A stretch of 64,000 nucleotides of DNA from an uncultured Pseudomonadota bacterium (GTDB lineage: Bacteria > Pseudomonadota > Gammaproteobacteria > Burkholderiales > Eutrophovitaceae): assembly GCA_937983055.1 (NCBI GenBank), contig CALJLA010000068.1, positions 5,250 through 69,249 of the forward strand. Reading direction: 5' to 3'. The notes under the pieces were generated by a model. That model worked only from the letters and a program-made list of their open reading frames with translations, was not told where the DNA came from and made no database searches. Below, one piece after another: positions 9,532-18,540 of this stretch. The translations under genes and the position numbers were made by a program. Position 1 is the first letter of the stretch. The number at the start of each line of letters is the position of its first letter.

Positions 9532-12074
9532 GCGAGCAAATTATTGCTGACGATCTGGCTTACAGTCTGTTGCCCTTCGGCATCGAGGGTGTGGATGCGC
9601 TGGTTGAGTTGGCCCTGGATTTACGGTCCTCGTGGCATCACGGCACCGATACGCTGTGGCAGCAGCTCGATCCTGAGCTTTGGCAAGCCACCCAGAATCC
9701 CTGGGTCGTGCTGCAGACAGTCTCGCGGGAGCGGCTGGAACGCTGTCTGGCCGACGATGCTTTTCGTAAACACGTCGATAAGCTGGTCCGGAGCAGACGG
9801 GATGCGGCACGCGCCCCCGCGTGGTTCCAACAACACCATGCGCAAGCCCCGTTGAACGCCGCTGCCTATTTCAGCATGGAGTTCATGTTGAGCGAGGCGC
9901 TCCCCATCTACTCGGGCGGGCTCGGCAACGTGGCGGGCGATCAGCTGAAAGCGGCGAACGATCTCGGCGTGCCCGTGATTGGCGTGGGCTTGCTATACCA
10001 ACAAGGCTATTTTCGCCAACTGATAGGCCCGGACGGCATCCAACAGGCGGCGTATCCCTACAACGATCCCGGACAGCTGCCTGTGACGCCGTTGCGCCAT
10101 GCCAACGGTGAGTGGCTGCGACTGAAGCTGGACCTGCCGGGTCATTCGATCTGGCTGCGTGCCTGGCAAGCCCGGGTCGGTCGTTTGAAACTGTATTTGT
10201 TGGACACCAACGATGCGGCCAATCATCCGCCCTATCGCGGCATTACCAGCGAACTGTATGGCGGGGGATCGGAATTGCGCCTGATGCAGGAAATGGTGCT
10301 GGGCATCGGCGGTTGGCGTTTGCTGTCGACGCTCGGTGTCCAACCCGACGTCTGCCACCTCAATGAAGGGCACGCGGCACTGGTGGTGCTCGAACGCGCG
10401 CGCCAGTTCATGCTTGACACCGGTGCGAGCTTCGCTGTGGCGCTCGCCGCAACGCGCGCCGGTAACCTGTTCACCACGCACACGGCGGTGCCCGCTGGCT
10501 TCGACCGCTTCACCTCGGCGCAGATGGAGCACTGCCTGGGCACCTACGCCGAGACGCAGCTCGGTATTGCTCGCGATGAGTTGTTGGCTCTGGGCCGTCA
10601 GCGTCCCGATGACGTTACCGAGCCGTTCAATATGGCCTATCTCGCGATTCGCGGTTGCGGCGCGGTCAACGGGGTAAGCTGGCTGCACGGCCGGGTCAGC
10701 CGTCGCTTGTTCGCTGCCTTGTTTCCGCGCTGGGCCGAGCCGGAAGTGCCGATCGGACACATCACCAATGGTGTGCACACACCGACCTGGGATTCCGCGC
10801 AGGCGGACGCCTTGTGGACCGAGGCCTGCGGCCAGGAACGCTGGCTGGGCACCACCGAAGCGCTGGGGCGCGACATCTGCTGTGTCTCGGATGCGGAGCT
10901 TTGGCAGTTCCGCAGCGCCGCCAGCGCAGCGCTGGTTGATTACGTTCGCGAGCGTCTGTCGCAACAACGGGCTGCCGCCGGCCCGACACCGAATGCGATC
11001 GAGAGCGGCGCGCAGCCGCTCGATCCGGGGACGCTCACCATCGGCTTCGCGCGCCGTTTTGCGACCTACAAGCGACCGGACCTGCTGCTGCACGATCCGG
11101 CGCGATTGTTGAAGTTGCTCACGGACCCCGAGTGCCCGGTGCAACTGGTCATTGCCGGCAAGGCGCATCCGGCAGACGCCGCCGGGCAGGCGCTGATCCG
11201 GCGCTGGATCGAATTCGCACAGTGGCCCGACGCGAAGGATCGCGTGGTCTTTCTCAGCGACTACGACATGCACATGGCTGAGCATCTGGTGCAGGGCGTT
11301 GACGTCTGGCTCAACACGCCGCGACGGCCGTGGGAAGCCAGCGGCACGAGCGGCATGAAGGTGTTGGTGAACGGTGGGCTCAATATCTCCGAACTGGATG
11401 GCTGGTGGGCGGAAGCCTACACGCCGGAGGTGGGCTGGGCGCTGGGCGACGGTCAGGAACACGGTGACGATCCGGCCTGGGATGCGACTGAGGCCGAAGC
11501 GCTTTATGACCTTCTGGAACACAAGGTCGCTCCAGAATTCTACCAGCGAGACGAGCACGGCATCCCGCGCGCCTGGGTGGCGCGCATGCGCAACAGCATG
11601 GCGGAGTTGACGCCGCGGTTTTCCACCAATCGCACGGTACGCGAATACACCGAACGCTATTACCTACCGGCTGCCGCCGCGTACCGCGCCCGCGCGGCGA
11701 ATTCGGGGCAGTTGGCGGAGAGCATCGTGAACTGGCGTCGCCGGCTGGACGATCACTGGCCGACCCTGCAATTCGGCGAACTCACCGTTGCAACGAGCCA
11801 CGAGCAGCACGACTTTTCGATTGAGCTCGATCTGGGCGAGTTGGGTGCGGACGATATCACGGTCGAACTTTACGCCGAGCCGCAGGAGGACCAGGCACCG
11901 GTGCGTGTACCCATGACACCCGGTGAGACGTCGAACGGTACCGACAAGCGTTGGCTGTACGCCGCCTCGGTACCCGCCGAACGACCACCCGAGCACTACA
12001 CAGCACGAGTGGTGCCGCGGTATCCCGACGTGGCGGTGCCGCTGGAAGCGCTGCCTATCCTTTGGCAGCGATGA
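9528..12074 (+). CDS. glgP: Alpha-glucan (glycogen/maltodextrin) phosphorylase
   Basis: GT35 phosphorylase that releases glucose 1-phosphate from alpha-glucans using pyridoxal phosphate. 848 residues. It has the short-form N-terminus with AYFSMEFMLSEALPIYSGGLGNVAGD near residue 113, a HLNEGHAA motif near 277, and the cofactor region EASGTSGMKVLVNGGLN with the pyridoxal Lys near 611. Start is GTG overlapping the pgm stop. This is the TIGR02094-like alpha-glucan phosphorylase form. The C-terminal roughly 100 residues look like an extra beta domain, as often seen in this subfamily. Confidence 0.92.
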   Translation: MSEQIIADDLAYSLLPFGIEGVDALVELALDLRSSWHHGTDTLWQQLDPELWQATQNPWVVLQTVSRERLERCLADDAFRKHVDKLVRSRRDAARAPAWFQQHHAQAPLNAAAYFSMEFMLSEALPIYSGGLGNVAGDQLKAANDLGVPVIGVGLLYQQGYFRQLIGPDGIQQAAYPYNDPGQLPVTPLRHANGEWLRLKLDLPGHSIWLRAWQARVGRLKLYLLDTNDAANHPPYRGITSELYGGGSELRLMQEMVLGIGGWRLLSTLGVQPDVCHLNEGHAALVVLERARQFMLDTGASFAVALAATRAGNLFTTHTAVPAGFDRFTSAQMEHCLGTYAETQLGIARDELLALGRQRPDDVTEPFNMAYLAIRGCGAVNGVSWLHGRVSRRLFAALFPRWAEPEVPIGHITNGVHTPTWDSAQADALWTEACGQERWLGTTEALGRDICCVSDAELWQFRSAASAALVDYVRERLSQQRAAAGPTPNAIESGAQPLDPGTLTIGFARRFATYKRPDLLLHDPARLLKLLTDPECPVQLVIAGKAHPADAAGQALIRRWIEFAQWPDAKDRVVFLSDYDMHMAEHLVQGVDVWLNTPRRPWEASGTSGMKVLVNGGLNISELDGWWAEAYTPEVGWALGDGQEHGDDPAWDATEAEALYDLLEHKVAPEFYQRDEHGIPRAWVARMRNSMAELTPRFSTNRTVREYTERYYLPAAAAYRARAANSGQLAESIVNWRRRLDDHWPTLQFGELTVATSHEQHDFSIELDLGELGADDITVELYAEPQEDQAPVRVPMTPGETSNGTDKRWLYAASVPAERPPEHYTARVVPRYPDVAVPLEALPILWQR

Positions 12075-12108
12075 GCGCGGCAGGACAGACAAGAAGGGGC
12101 TACTGACA

Positions 12109-12786
12109 ATGCAAGACTACATCGCCCATTCGGGTACCTGGGCCTTGGCGCTGATCATGATCGTAATCGCCTCCTGGCTGCTGTATCGCTTCCTGGCGCC
12201 GAAGAGCTGGCGGGAGTGGGCAAGCGCCGGTCTGGTGCAGGCCTTCATCATCGCCCTGTACGCGGAAATGTACGGCTTCCCGCTGACGATTTATCTGCTG
12301 GTCCGCTTCTTTGGCATGGACAGAATCAATCTGAACGCCAATTTGTGGTCGACATTACTCGGTATGGGTGAGACCGGCATGATGATCGCGATGCTGCTGG
12401 GCTACGGCCTGCTGTTTATCGGCATCGGCCTGTTTATCCAGGGGTGGCGCGAGCTCTACCGCGCACGCAAGGAAAACCGGCTCGCAACGGATGGCCTGTA
12501 CGGCCTAGTGCGCCATCCACAGTACTCGGGACTGTTTCTCGCATTATTCGGCGAGGGGGTCGTGCATTGGCCGACCGTGTTTTCCATTACCGTGTTTCCG
12601 TTGATCGTCGTGGCTTACGTGCTGCTCGCACGACGCGAGGAGAAAAAAGTGATCGCCGAGTTCGGCGATGCGTACCGCGCCTATCGGCGCCAGGTACCGA
12701 TGTTCTTTCCGCGTGCGGGCCAGTGGAAGCAACTCATTGCGCGCTCCAATATTTCAGAGCCAGGACGCCATGACCGTCCAGGATGA
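12109..12786 (+). CDS. Isoprenylcysteine carboxyl methyltransferase-like (ICMT/PEMT) membrane protein
   Basis: A 225-residue integral membrane protein with about five hydrophobic helices. The C-terminal half has the S-adenosylmethionine-binding pattern of the phospholipid/isoprenylcysteine methyltransferase family: GLYGLVRHPQYSG near residue 130 and ARREEKKVIAEFGDAYRAYRR near 180. ATG 12109 is preceded by AAGGGG. It lies 34 bp after glgP, probably in the same transcript. Bacterial members often sit in copper and other metal clusters; the methyl acceptor is unknown and may be a lipid. Confidence 0.75.
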   Translation: MQDYIAHSGTWALALIMIVIASWLLYRFLAPKSWREWASAGLVQAFIIALYAEMYGFPLTIYLLVRFFGMDRINLNANLWSTLLGMGETGMMIAMLLGYGLLFIGIGLFIQGWRELYRARKENRLATDGLYGLVRHPQYSGLFLALFGEGVVHWPTVFSITVFPLIVVAYVLLARREEKKVIAEFGDAYRAYRRQVPMFFPRAGQWKQLIARSNISEPGRHDRPG

Positions 12787-12830
12787 GGCTTGTCGACGGT
12801 GTCGGTGACCACGGCAGGCTAACGTCGCGC

Positions 12831-12862
12831 TTGACTTGAGTCCGGCATACAGGTCCTAAAGT
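12831..12862 (+). promoter_or_regulatory. MerR-type promoter of the CopZ-like gene
   Basis: TTGACT at 12831-12836 and TAAAGT at 12857-12862 with a 20-bp spacer containing CATACAGGT, a core shared with other promoters in the window (GGTACAGGT at 24310 and 32637). The dyad is weak. It lies 55 bp before the CopZ-like ATG. Confidence 0.52.
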
Positions 12863-12916
12863 TACCAAGAATCGCACGGCTTGCGCGCAACCTTTCCGGC
12901 AACCAGGAGTCTCACG

Positions 12917-13168
12917 ATGCAAACCGAACGCTTGTCCATTCGCGGCATGACGTGCAGTGGCTGCGTGAATACGGTGACCCGCGCTCTGCGCACGATTGAT
13001 GGCGTCCACGATACCGATGTCTCGCTCGAATCGGGCACGGCGGTCGTACAGTTCGACCCGGCGTCGATTTCGATCGAGGACCTGGGCCTCGCCGTGCGGC
13101 ACGCGGGCTACGACACCACAGGCGAGCCCGGTCCGCCGCAATCCGACCGTCGTTGTTGCTGCGGATAG
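12917..13168 (+). CDS. CopZ-like HMA-domain metal chaperone
   Basis: An 83-residue cytosolic single HMA domain: GMTCSGC at residues 10-16 gives the Cu(I)-binding Cys13/Cys16 pair, followed by the ferredoxin-like beta-alpha-beta-beta-alpha-beta pattern (TVTRALRTIDGV, VVQFDPASISIEDLGLAV). It ends with the extra triplet CCC. The role of this family is to carry Cu(I) to exporters or regulators. ATG 12917 follows CAGGAG. It is preceded by its own MerR-type promoter, so metal induction is expected. Confidence 0.85.
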   Translation: MQTERLSIRGMTCSGCVNTVTRALRTIDGVHDTDVSLESGTAVVQFDPASISIEDLGLAVRHAGYDTTGEPGPPQSDRRCCCG

Positions 13169-13223
13169 CGCTAATCGATCATCCTCTGTTGCGGTCGGCG
13201 CCGCGCTGCGAGCCGCATCACTA

Positions 13224-13688
13224 TCACGAGTCTCGATGATCCAGAGGATGGCGCTGCGTTTCCAGTGGCCAGTAACGACGCATCGCGAGGAACGTGAACG
13301 ACGTTGACCAGCCGATGAGCACCAGGCCGTTCAATGCCTCAATGCCGCTGATCACGCGCAGATGTCCATCCGGAAATACATCGCCGAGACCCAGCGATGT
13401 ATACATGACCGTGGAGTAATACAGGTAGTCCATGAAGCCTTCGGCCGGTTGACCGAGAATTGTTCCCACCGCAAAGCCGCGTTCCAGGACAAAAAAGGCC
13501 CCGGCGTACAGGCTGACCTCAAGCATGTGGGCTGAGAAGGCACCGATCACCACGACCAGCACCCGCGATTGTCCGGCCGGCCTGCACCGCGGCAACAATG
13601 CCGAGGTACGACGCAAGACCTCAAAGTGAATCAGCATGGTGGCGAGCACCAGCAGAAAACTCAAGCTCATGGCGATCAGCATCAACAC
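13224..13688 (-). CDS. Two-helix ion-channel-like membrane protein
   Basis: 154 residues. An N-terminal helix (MLMLIAMSLSFLLVLATMLI), a second helix (VLVVVIGAFSAHMLEVSLYAGAFFVL), a pore-loop-like stretch YYSTVMYTSLGLGDVFPDG and a last helix (ALNGLVLIGWSTSFTFLAM) match the Ion_trans_2 potassium-channel layout. The filter reads SLGLGD rather than the usual TVGYGD, so potassium selectivity is not assured. No cytosolic regulatory domain follows. It diverges from the cfa gene. Confidence 0.6.
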   Translation of the reverse strand: MLMLIAMSLSFLLVLATMLIHFEVLRRTSALLPRCRPAGQSRVLVVVIGAFSAHMLEVSLYAGAFFVLERGFAVGTILGQPAEGFMDYLYYSTVMYTSLGLGDVFPDGHLRVISGIEALNGLVLIGWSTSFTFLAMRRYWPLETQRHPLDHRDS

Positions 13689-13734
13689 ATCTCCTGGCTA
13701 ACAATGACGGGGAAGCTCCCCCGAGGTCCTGCGC

Positions 13735-13766
13735 TTGACTTGTTAGTTACGTGCAGGTTTTACGCT
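13735..13766 (+). promoter_or_regulatory. Possible MerR-type promoter of cfa
   Basis: TTGACT at 13735-13740, 20-bp spacer with GTGCAGGTT, then TACGCT at 13761-13766. The spacing matches the other MerR-type promoters here, but the dyad is poor. It lies 86 bp before the cfa start and points towards it. Confidence 0.4.
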
Positions 13767-13851
13767 TGCAATGCAACGACGCGGCCAGGGGTCGCACTGA
13801 TTTCGATTGTCAAGGATACATGGGCGAGATTATGAGCGTAGGAGCAGCATC

Positions 13852-15084
13852 ATGAGCACCTCAACCACACACCTCACGCACGCGTTGGAAAAAGCACCAC
13901 GGGGACGGCTACAGGCGCTGCTGGCTGATTGCGGCGTGACCGTGAACGGCACCCGCGCGTTCGATATTCAGGTTCACGAGCCGCAAGCCATGCAGCGTAT
14001 GCTTCGCCATGGATCGCTTGGGCTGGGTGAGTCGTACATGGACGGCCAGTGGGACTGCGAGCGTATTGATCAACTGGTCGAACGCCTGCTCCGCGGCGCC
14101 CTGAATCAACGCTTTGCGAATACGCGCGCCTCTCGCTGGCTGACCTGGGTGTCGCGTGTGCAAAACCTGCAGACACGCGCGCGGGCGCGAATCGTCGGTG
14201 AACAGCATTACGATGTGGGCAATGCATTATTCGAGTCGATGCTGGACCCGTACATGAACTACTCCTGTGCGTACTGGGAACGGGCCGAGTCGCTGGAGCA
14301 GGCGCAACTCGACAAAATGGAGCTCATTTGTCGAAAACTCGAGTTAGAGCCGGGCATGACGCTGCTCGACATTGGTTGTGGCTGGGGCGGCCTGGCCCGG
14401 TATGCCGCCGAGCAGTACGGTGTGAGCGTGGTCGGTCTTACTATCTCAAAACAGCAACACGCATGGGCGGTATCGCGTCTGCAGGATCTACCGGTCGAGA
14501 TTCGCTGCCAGGACTACCGGGATGTGCGCGGCCGATTCGACCGCGTGGTATCGGTCGGCATGTTTGAACACGTTGGCTACAAGAACTACGACACGTTCTT
14601 TCGCAAGTGCCGTAGCGTGTTGCGGGACGATGGGCTCATGCTGTTGCACACGATCGGCAGCAATACATCGGTGCATTCGACGGATCCGTGGCTGCACCGG
14701 TACATATTTCCCTATGGCATGCTGCCGTCTATCGCGCAGATTGGCCAGGCTATCGAACCCTGCTTTGTGATGGAGGACTGGCACAATTTCGGGACCGACT
14801 ACGATCGGACCTTGATGGTGTGGCATGAACGCGTCAATAGAGCCTGGAATGGGCTTGGCGACCGCTACGACGATCGATTTCGACGCATGTGGAATTTCTA
14901 CCTGCTCGCCTGTGCGGGCGCATTCCGCGCGCGCAACGTGCAATTGTGGCAAATCGTACTCGGCAAGGGCGATCGCGCGCGCAGCTACCGACGGCCCGCA
15001 CTGTCGGCTTCTGCGGTCGACCAGGCGGTTGCGCGCCGCGGCGCCACGGCGCATGACGAATCCCGGAATGCTCTCAGAGATTGA
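13852..15084 (+). CDS. cfa: Cyclopropane-fatty-acyl-phospholipid synthase
   Basis: Transfers a methylene group from S-adenosylmethionine to unsaturated acyl chains in membrane phospholipids, a stress adaptation. 410 residues. Motifs: QHYDVGNALFESMLDPYMNYSCAYW near residue 121, the SAM loop LLDIGCGWGGLARYAAE near 168, and VSVGMFEHVGYKNYDTFF near 235, all diagnostic of Cfa. ATG 13852 follows TAGGAGCA. The C-terminal tail after about residue 375 is Arg/Ala-rich and unremarkable. A possible MerR-type promoter lies upstream. Confidence 0.92.
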   Translation: MSTSTTHLTHALEKAPRGRLQALLADCGVTVNGTRAFDIQVHEPQAMQRMLRHGSLGLGESYMDGQWDCERIDQLVERLLRGALNQRFANTRASRWLTWVSRVQNLQTRARARIVGEQHYDVGNALFESMLDPYMNYSCAYWERAESLEQAQLDKMELICRKLELEPGMTLLDIGCGWGGLARYAAEQYGVSVVGLTISKQQHAWAVSRLQDLPVEIRCQDYRDVRGRFDRVVSVGMFEHVGYKNYDTFFRKCRSVLRDDGLMLLHTIGSNTSVHSTDPWLHRYIFPYGMLPSIAQIGQAIEPCFVMEDWHNFGTDYDRTLMVWHERVNRAWNGLGDRYDDRFRRMWNFYLLACAGAFRARNVQLWQIVLGKGDRARSYRRPALSASAVDQAVARRGATAHDESRNALRD

Positions 15085-15192
15085 TCCGCGGCGTCTGGGT
15101 TTACGTAGATCGTTCCCCGATATGCCTTGAAGGATCCACAAGAACTAGTGGCAGAAACATCTCGCTGTGCGTCTTTGATCAATGCAGTCTTT

Positions 15193-15216
15193 GCGTTCGA
15201 TCGACGATGCGAACGC
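15193..15216. terminator. Hairpin between convergent cfa and the sensor kinase
   Basis: GCGTTCG at 15193-15199 pairs perfectly with CGAACGC at 15210-15216 (10-nt loop). On the plus strand it is followed by a T-rich stretch (TTATTG...TTTATT). It sits between convergent genes, the expected place for a shared terminator, but there is no uninterrupted T run. Confidence 0.4.
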
Positions 15217-15227
15217 TTATTGCGGCT

Positions 15228-16664
15228 TTATTCGCTACTTAGGTCGGACACCGAATGCGCCGGTAGCGTAATCACGAACTGTGTACAGCCGTTGTCAGAC
15301 ACGACATCGATTCGCCCATCGTGCGCGTTGACGATCGACTTGACGATGGCGAGCCCCAACCCGACACCTTCATCGCTTTGTTGACGGGACCGATCGATGC
15401 GATAGAAGCGATCGAACAATCTCGGCAAATGCTCCGCGGGTATCGTCGGACCTGGGTTGGCGATAGAAATGCGGGTTTCACCGGTCTCGGTCACATTGAG
15501 GTTGACGCGAATCGTGGCGCCCGGCGGCGAGTGACGGATAGCGTTTGACAGCAGATTGCTCAAGGCCCGTCGTAGCATCCGACGGTCGCCGGTGGTTTTG
15601 GCGGTACCCGTTAAGTCCAACTTCACATCACACTCATCTGCCCAACCCTCGTAGAATTCGAACAAGTCGTGGAACTCGTTCGTCAGCTCAAACTCGGCAA
15701 TGCTTCCTTCCTGCTGACGATTGTCCGATTGCGCGAGAAACAGCATATCGCCAACCATCTGCGCCATACGCTGATATTCTTCCATGTTCGAATAGAGTAT
15801 TTCGCGGTACTCATCGGCTGTGCGGGCGCGGGACAGACCCACCTCAGTTTGGGTCATCAGATTCGCTATGGGCGTACGCAGCTCATGAGCAATATCGGCA
15901 TTGAAATCCGAGAGTCGGTGAAAGGCCTCATCCACACGCTCCAGCATCTCATTAAAGGAGATGGCCAGTTCAGTGAGTTCGGCCGGCACGTCATCCGGCG
16001 ACAGGCGAACGGCCAATTCATCCGCTCGGATATGGCGGATTTGCTCGACGATGCCATGCAGCGGAACATGCCCCTGGCGCACTGCAATCCAGCCCATCAG
16101 GCTCATGAGCGCAATGCTTCCCACGATCAGTAACGATAGGTTGCGGCGGAAGCTCGCGAGAAACCGCACATGGTCATCGATTGGTACGGCAACCGCAAAA
16201 GCATACGGTCCGCTGGTAGTTTCCGCACGCTTGTACACGGACTCGGTTAGCACGCGGTAGCTGCGATCGGCGTCGTTCCATGCGCGTACGCTGTTGGCTG
16301 CGGACCCATTGGGTACCGGACGAAGGACAGCGGACAGGTCCGGGCCTTCGCTTGCGTAGAGGGCCTTCCCATCGGGTCCAGCGACATACAGCGAGGCGTC
16401 ATGGTGCCCAACCAGGATATCGGCGAATCGCGGTTCGAGGAACGTAATGTCTTGCGGCGTACGGATTTCCAATAACGCTGCTTGAACGGCATCTGCAATG
16501 ACCACGAGTTCGTCGCCGTCTTGCTCTTTGAAGTGATTTTCCGTCGACTGGACGATGACCCAACCGAAAGCCGAGAAGGCGATGGCCGCGGAGATGCTGA
16601 ACAGCAGTGTCAGACGTAGAGCAAGCGATAACGGACGGCGCACAGTGGGTTCAAGTCCCGTCAT
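15228..16664 (-). CDS. Heavy-metal-type sensor histidine kinase (CusS/CopS-like)
   Basis: 478-residue inner-membrane sensor. Order: first membrane helix (about 15-38), periplasmic sensor region, second helix near 175-195, HAMP linker, dimerisation domain with phosphoacceptor His260 in [12 protein letters not shown], and an ATPase domain with N box ([12 protein letters not shown]), and [10 protein letters not shown] and [11 protein letters not shown] near the C-terminus. The order and the [25 protein letters not shown] segment are typical of the CusS/CopS/SilS group that senses periplasmic Cu or Ag. It overlaps the response-regulator gene by 14 bp, so both are co-translated. Confidence 0.87.
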   Translation of the reverse strand: MTGLEPTVRRPLSLALRLTLLFSISAAIAFSAFGWVIVQSTENHFKEQDGDELVVIADAVQAALLEIRTPQDITFLEPRFADILVGHHDASLYVAGPDGKALYASEGPDLSAVLRPVPNGSAANSVRAWNDADRSYRVLTESVYKRAETTSGPYAFAVAVPIDDHVRFLASFRRNLSLLIVGSIALMSLMGWIAVRQGHVPLHGIVEQIRHIRADELAVRLSPDDVPAELTELAISFNEMLERVDEAFHRLSDFNADIAHELRTPIANLMTQTEVGLSRARTADEYREILYSNMEEYQRMAQMVGDMLFLAQSDNRQQEGSIAEFELTNEFHDLFEFYEGWADECDVKLDLTGTAKTTGDRRMLRRALSNLLSNAIRHSPPGATIRVNLNVTETGETRISIANPGPTIPAEHLPRLFDRFYRIDRSRQQSDEGVGLGLAIVKSIVNAHDGRIDVVSDNGCTQFVITLPAHSVSDLSSE

Positions 16665-17334
16665 TGGATTCGAGCATGTAGCCCATACCGCGCACCGTGT
16701 GGATCAACTTGCGCTCGAACGCATCGTCGATCTTGGCCCGCAACCGGCGAATCGCCACATCGATGACGTTCGTGTTGCTATCGAAGTTCATGTCCCAAAC
16801 CTGGGAGGCGATCAGGGAGCGGGGCAGCACCTCGTTTTGATGGCGTATCAGCAATTCCAGCAGCGCAAACTCCTTGGCCGTGAGTGAGATGCGCTGCCCG
16901 GCCCGCGTCACCCGTCGACGCATCAGGTCGAGTTCAAGGTCGGCCACTATTAGACTCGTTTCGATCGCGGGAGCCGCCCCGCGCCGCAGCAGCGTCCGCA
17001 CGCGCGCCAGCAACTCAGCGAAGGCAAACGGTTTGATGAGATAGTCGTCGGCACCCAATTCCAGTCCCTTGACGCGATCATCGACGCCGTCGCGGGCGGT
17101 AAGAAACAACACGGGAACCGTGTTTCCGGCATCGCGCATCGCTTCCAGTATTTTCCAACCGTCAATGCGCGGCAGCATCACGTCGAGGATCACTAAATCG
17201 TACGACTCGGTCATGGCCCGGTGATGGCCATCCAGGCCGTTGCGGGCGAGATCGACCATGAAACCGGCTTCGCTCAGGCCCTGGCGAAGATATTCACTGA
17301 TTTTGGTCTCGTCTTCGACGATCAGTATTTTCAT
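16651..17334 (-). CDS. OmpR-family response regulator (CusR/CopR-like)
   Basis: 227 residues. Receiver domain with phosphoacceptor Asp51 ([13 protein letters not shown]) and Lys near 101 ([16 protein letters not shown]), then a winged-helix domain beginning near 130 ([36 protein letters not shown]). The wording of both domains matches the copper/silver regulators CusR and CopR. It is the first gene of a minus-strand pair with the histidine kinase. A perfect inverted repeat in its upstream region (17441-17458) is a candidate binding site. Confidence 0.88.
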   Translation of the reverse strand: MKILIVEDETKISEYLRQGLSEAGFMVDLARNGLDGHHRAMTESYDLVILDVMLPRIDGWKILEAMRDAGNTVPVLFLTARDGVDDRVKGLELGADDYLIKPFAFAELLARVRTLLRRGAAPAIETSLIVADLELDLMRRRVTRAGQRISLTAKEFALLELLIRHQNEVLPRSLIASQVWDMNFDSNTNVIDVAIRRLRAKIDDAFERKLIHTVRGMGYMLESNDGT

Positions 17335-17440
17335 ACACGGTGTGCCTATTGCGTGGTGCGTCAGGCGCGGCGAACTCCGCGTATCACCCCACTCCTTGAC
17401 CCAGACTACTCCTCGCCGGCTGGCACCAACATGACGCCAT

Positions 17441-17458
17441 CATTACGACATTGTAATG
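17441..17458. promoter_or_regulatory. Candidate CusR/CopR-type operator
   Basis: CATTAC-gacatt-GTAATG is a perfect 6-bp inverted repeat with a 6-bp centre. It lies about 105 bp upstream of the response-regulator start, in the gap shared with the divergent MerR gene. CusR/CopR boxes are AT-rich dyads around a GACATT-like core, so the likeness is suggestive only. Confidence 0.4.
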
Positions 17459-17725
17459 GTTATGTCACGTTTGAGTCAGGGCTCGCTGGCTAGAGTGTGA
17501 ACAGGCTAGCTGCCGGGCGGCGTGTTAGGCCGGCGAGTGATCCGGGGCGCACTCAATCCGCGGCATGGCGATTCCCTGGGCCATTGGTGCCGAAGAACTG
17601 GATCGGTTCGACGTGCTTCGCCCCCGGTGATCGGCCGGGCTCGTGGCCAGGCTGTGCATGTCACTGGGAGCGGCCGAAAAACAACGTGGCGTTCAAGTCT
17701 CAATCAAGAAACCGCGAGGGACAAC

Positions 17726-18280
17726 ATGCTTAACCAATCAACCAAGCCTTTAGGCTCGTTACATGTGGGAGAATTGGCCCGCAAGGCCAACGTGACACCC
17801 GCCGCCGTTCGATATTATGCGCGTACCGGACTGATTCATCCCGGCCGCGAACCCGACAATGGCTATCGGTGTTTCTCCGGAGGTGATGTTCGGCGGATCG
17901 CGTTCATTCGGCGGGCTCAAGCGCTCGGTCTCACTATCGGCGACATCAAGGCCATTCTGGATGCTGCGGACCAGGGTGAGGTGCCCTGTGATGAGGTGAA
18001 GACAATGGTGGAGCGACGGCTTACGCGGGTCAGAGACCATATCGCCGAGCTTGAAGCGAAGGAAGCGCGTATCCGCCGTGCGATTTCAGCGTGGGAGACA
18101 ATGGACGAGCCGACACCCGTCGATGGAGAACTGTGCCCGCTCATCGAACGTCTGGATCGGCATAACGGCGAAGCACGGATCCAAGCACGTCGGCAACAGT
18201 CAACCGCAAACGGCGCTGGTCATCGGGGCGCTGGTCATCGGGTACGCATCAGTGACAACGCCGCGGGTGCGTCGGCTTGA
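17726..18280 (+). CDS. MerR-family metal regulator (paralogue A)
   Basis: 184 residues. N-terminal winged helix (LHVGELARKANVTPAAVRYYARTGLIHPGR) with the NGYRCF wing, long dimerisation helix, and metal-site candidates Cys88 (GEVPCDEV) and Cys137 (ELCPLIERL). Closely similar to the regulator at 23674 and to the remnant at 36737. The tail after about 145 lacks the Cys-rich TPCHC seen in paralogue B. ATG 17726 is the first with homology. It diverges from the two-component system and precedes aidB-hflKC. Candidate controller of the 20-bp-spacer promoters in this window (inference). Confidence 0.83.
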   Translation: MLNQSTKPLGSLHVGELARKANVTPAAVRYYARTGLIHPGREPDNGYRCFSGGDVRRIAFIRRAQALGLTIGDIKAILDAADQGEVPCDEVKTMVERRLTRVRDHIAELEAKEARIRRAISAWETMDEPTPVDGELCPLIERLDRHNGEARIQARRQQSTANGAGHRGAGHRVRISDNAAGASA

Positions 18281-18540
18281 GGGAAGGCCAACGCGAGCGT
18301 GATCGTTGAGGCGACAAAGCCGGACTCAGAACGACCGTAAATTGAACGGGTCAAATTTCGGCGGCATCCGATAGAGTTCGACCACAAGATCCTTTGTTTG
18401 AAGGAAGGGACGCCGCTGGGAAAAGTTGGAGGATCAAACGCAACACGCGATACGTGAACCCGCCAGAGACCCGCGTGATCCCGTTGTGCCCACCGTTGGA
18501 TCGCGATCGAATCGGGACCGACGCCGGACCAAGAGACCTT

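Noticed and set aside
9993..11558. Minus-strand open frame of 521 codons
   Set aside because: Antisense shadow of glgP; no ribosome site and no domain.
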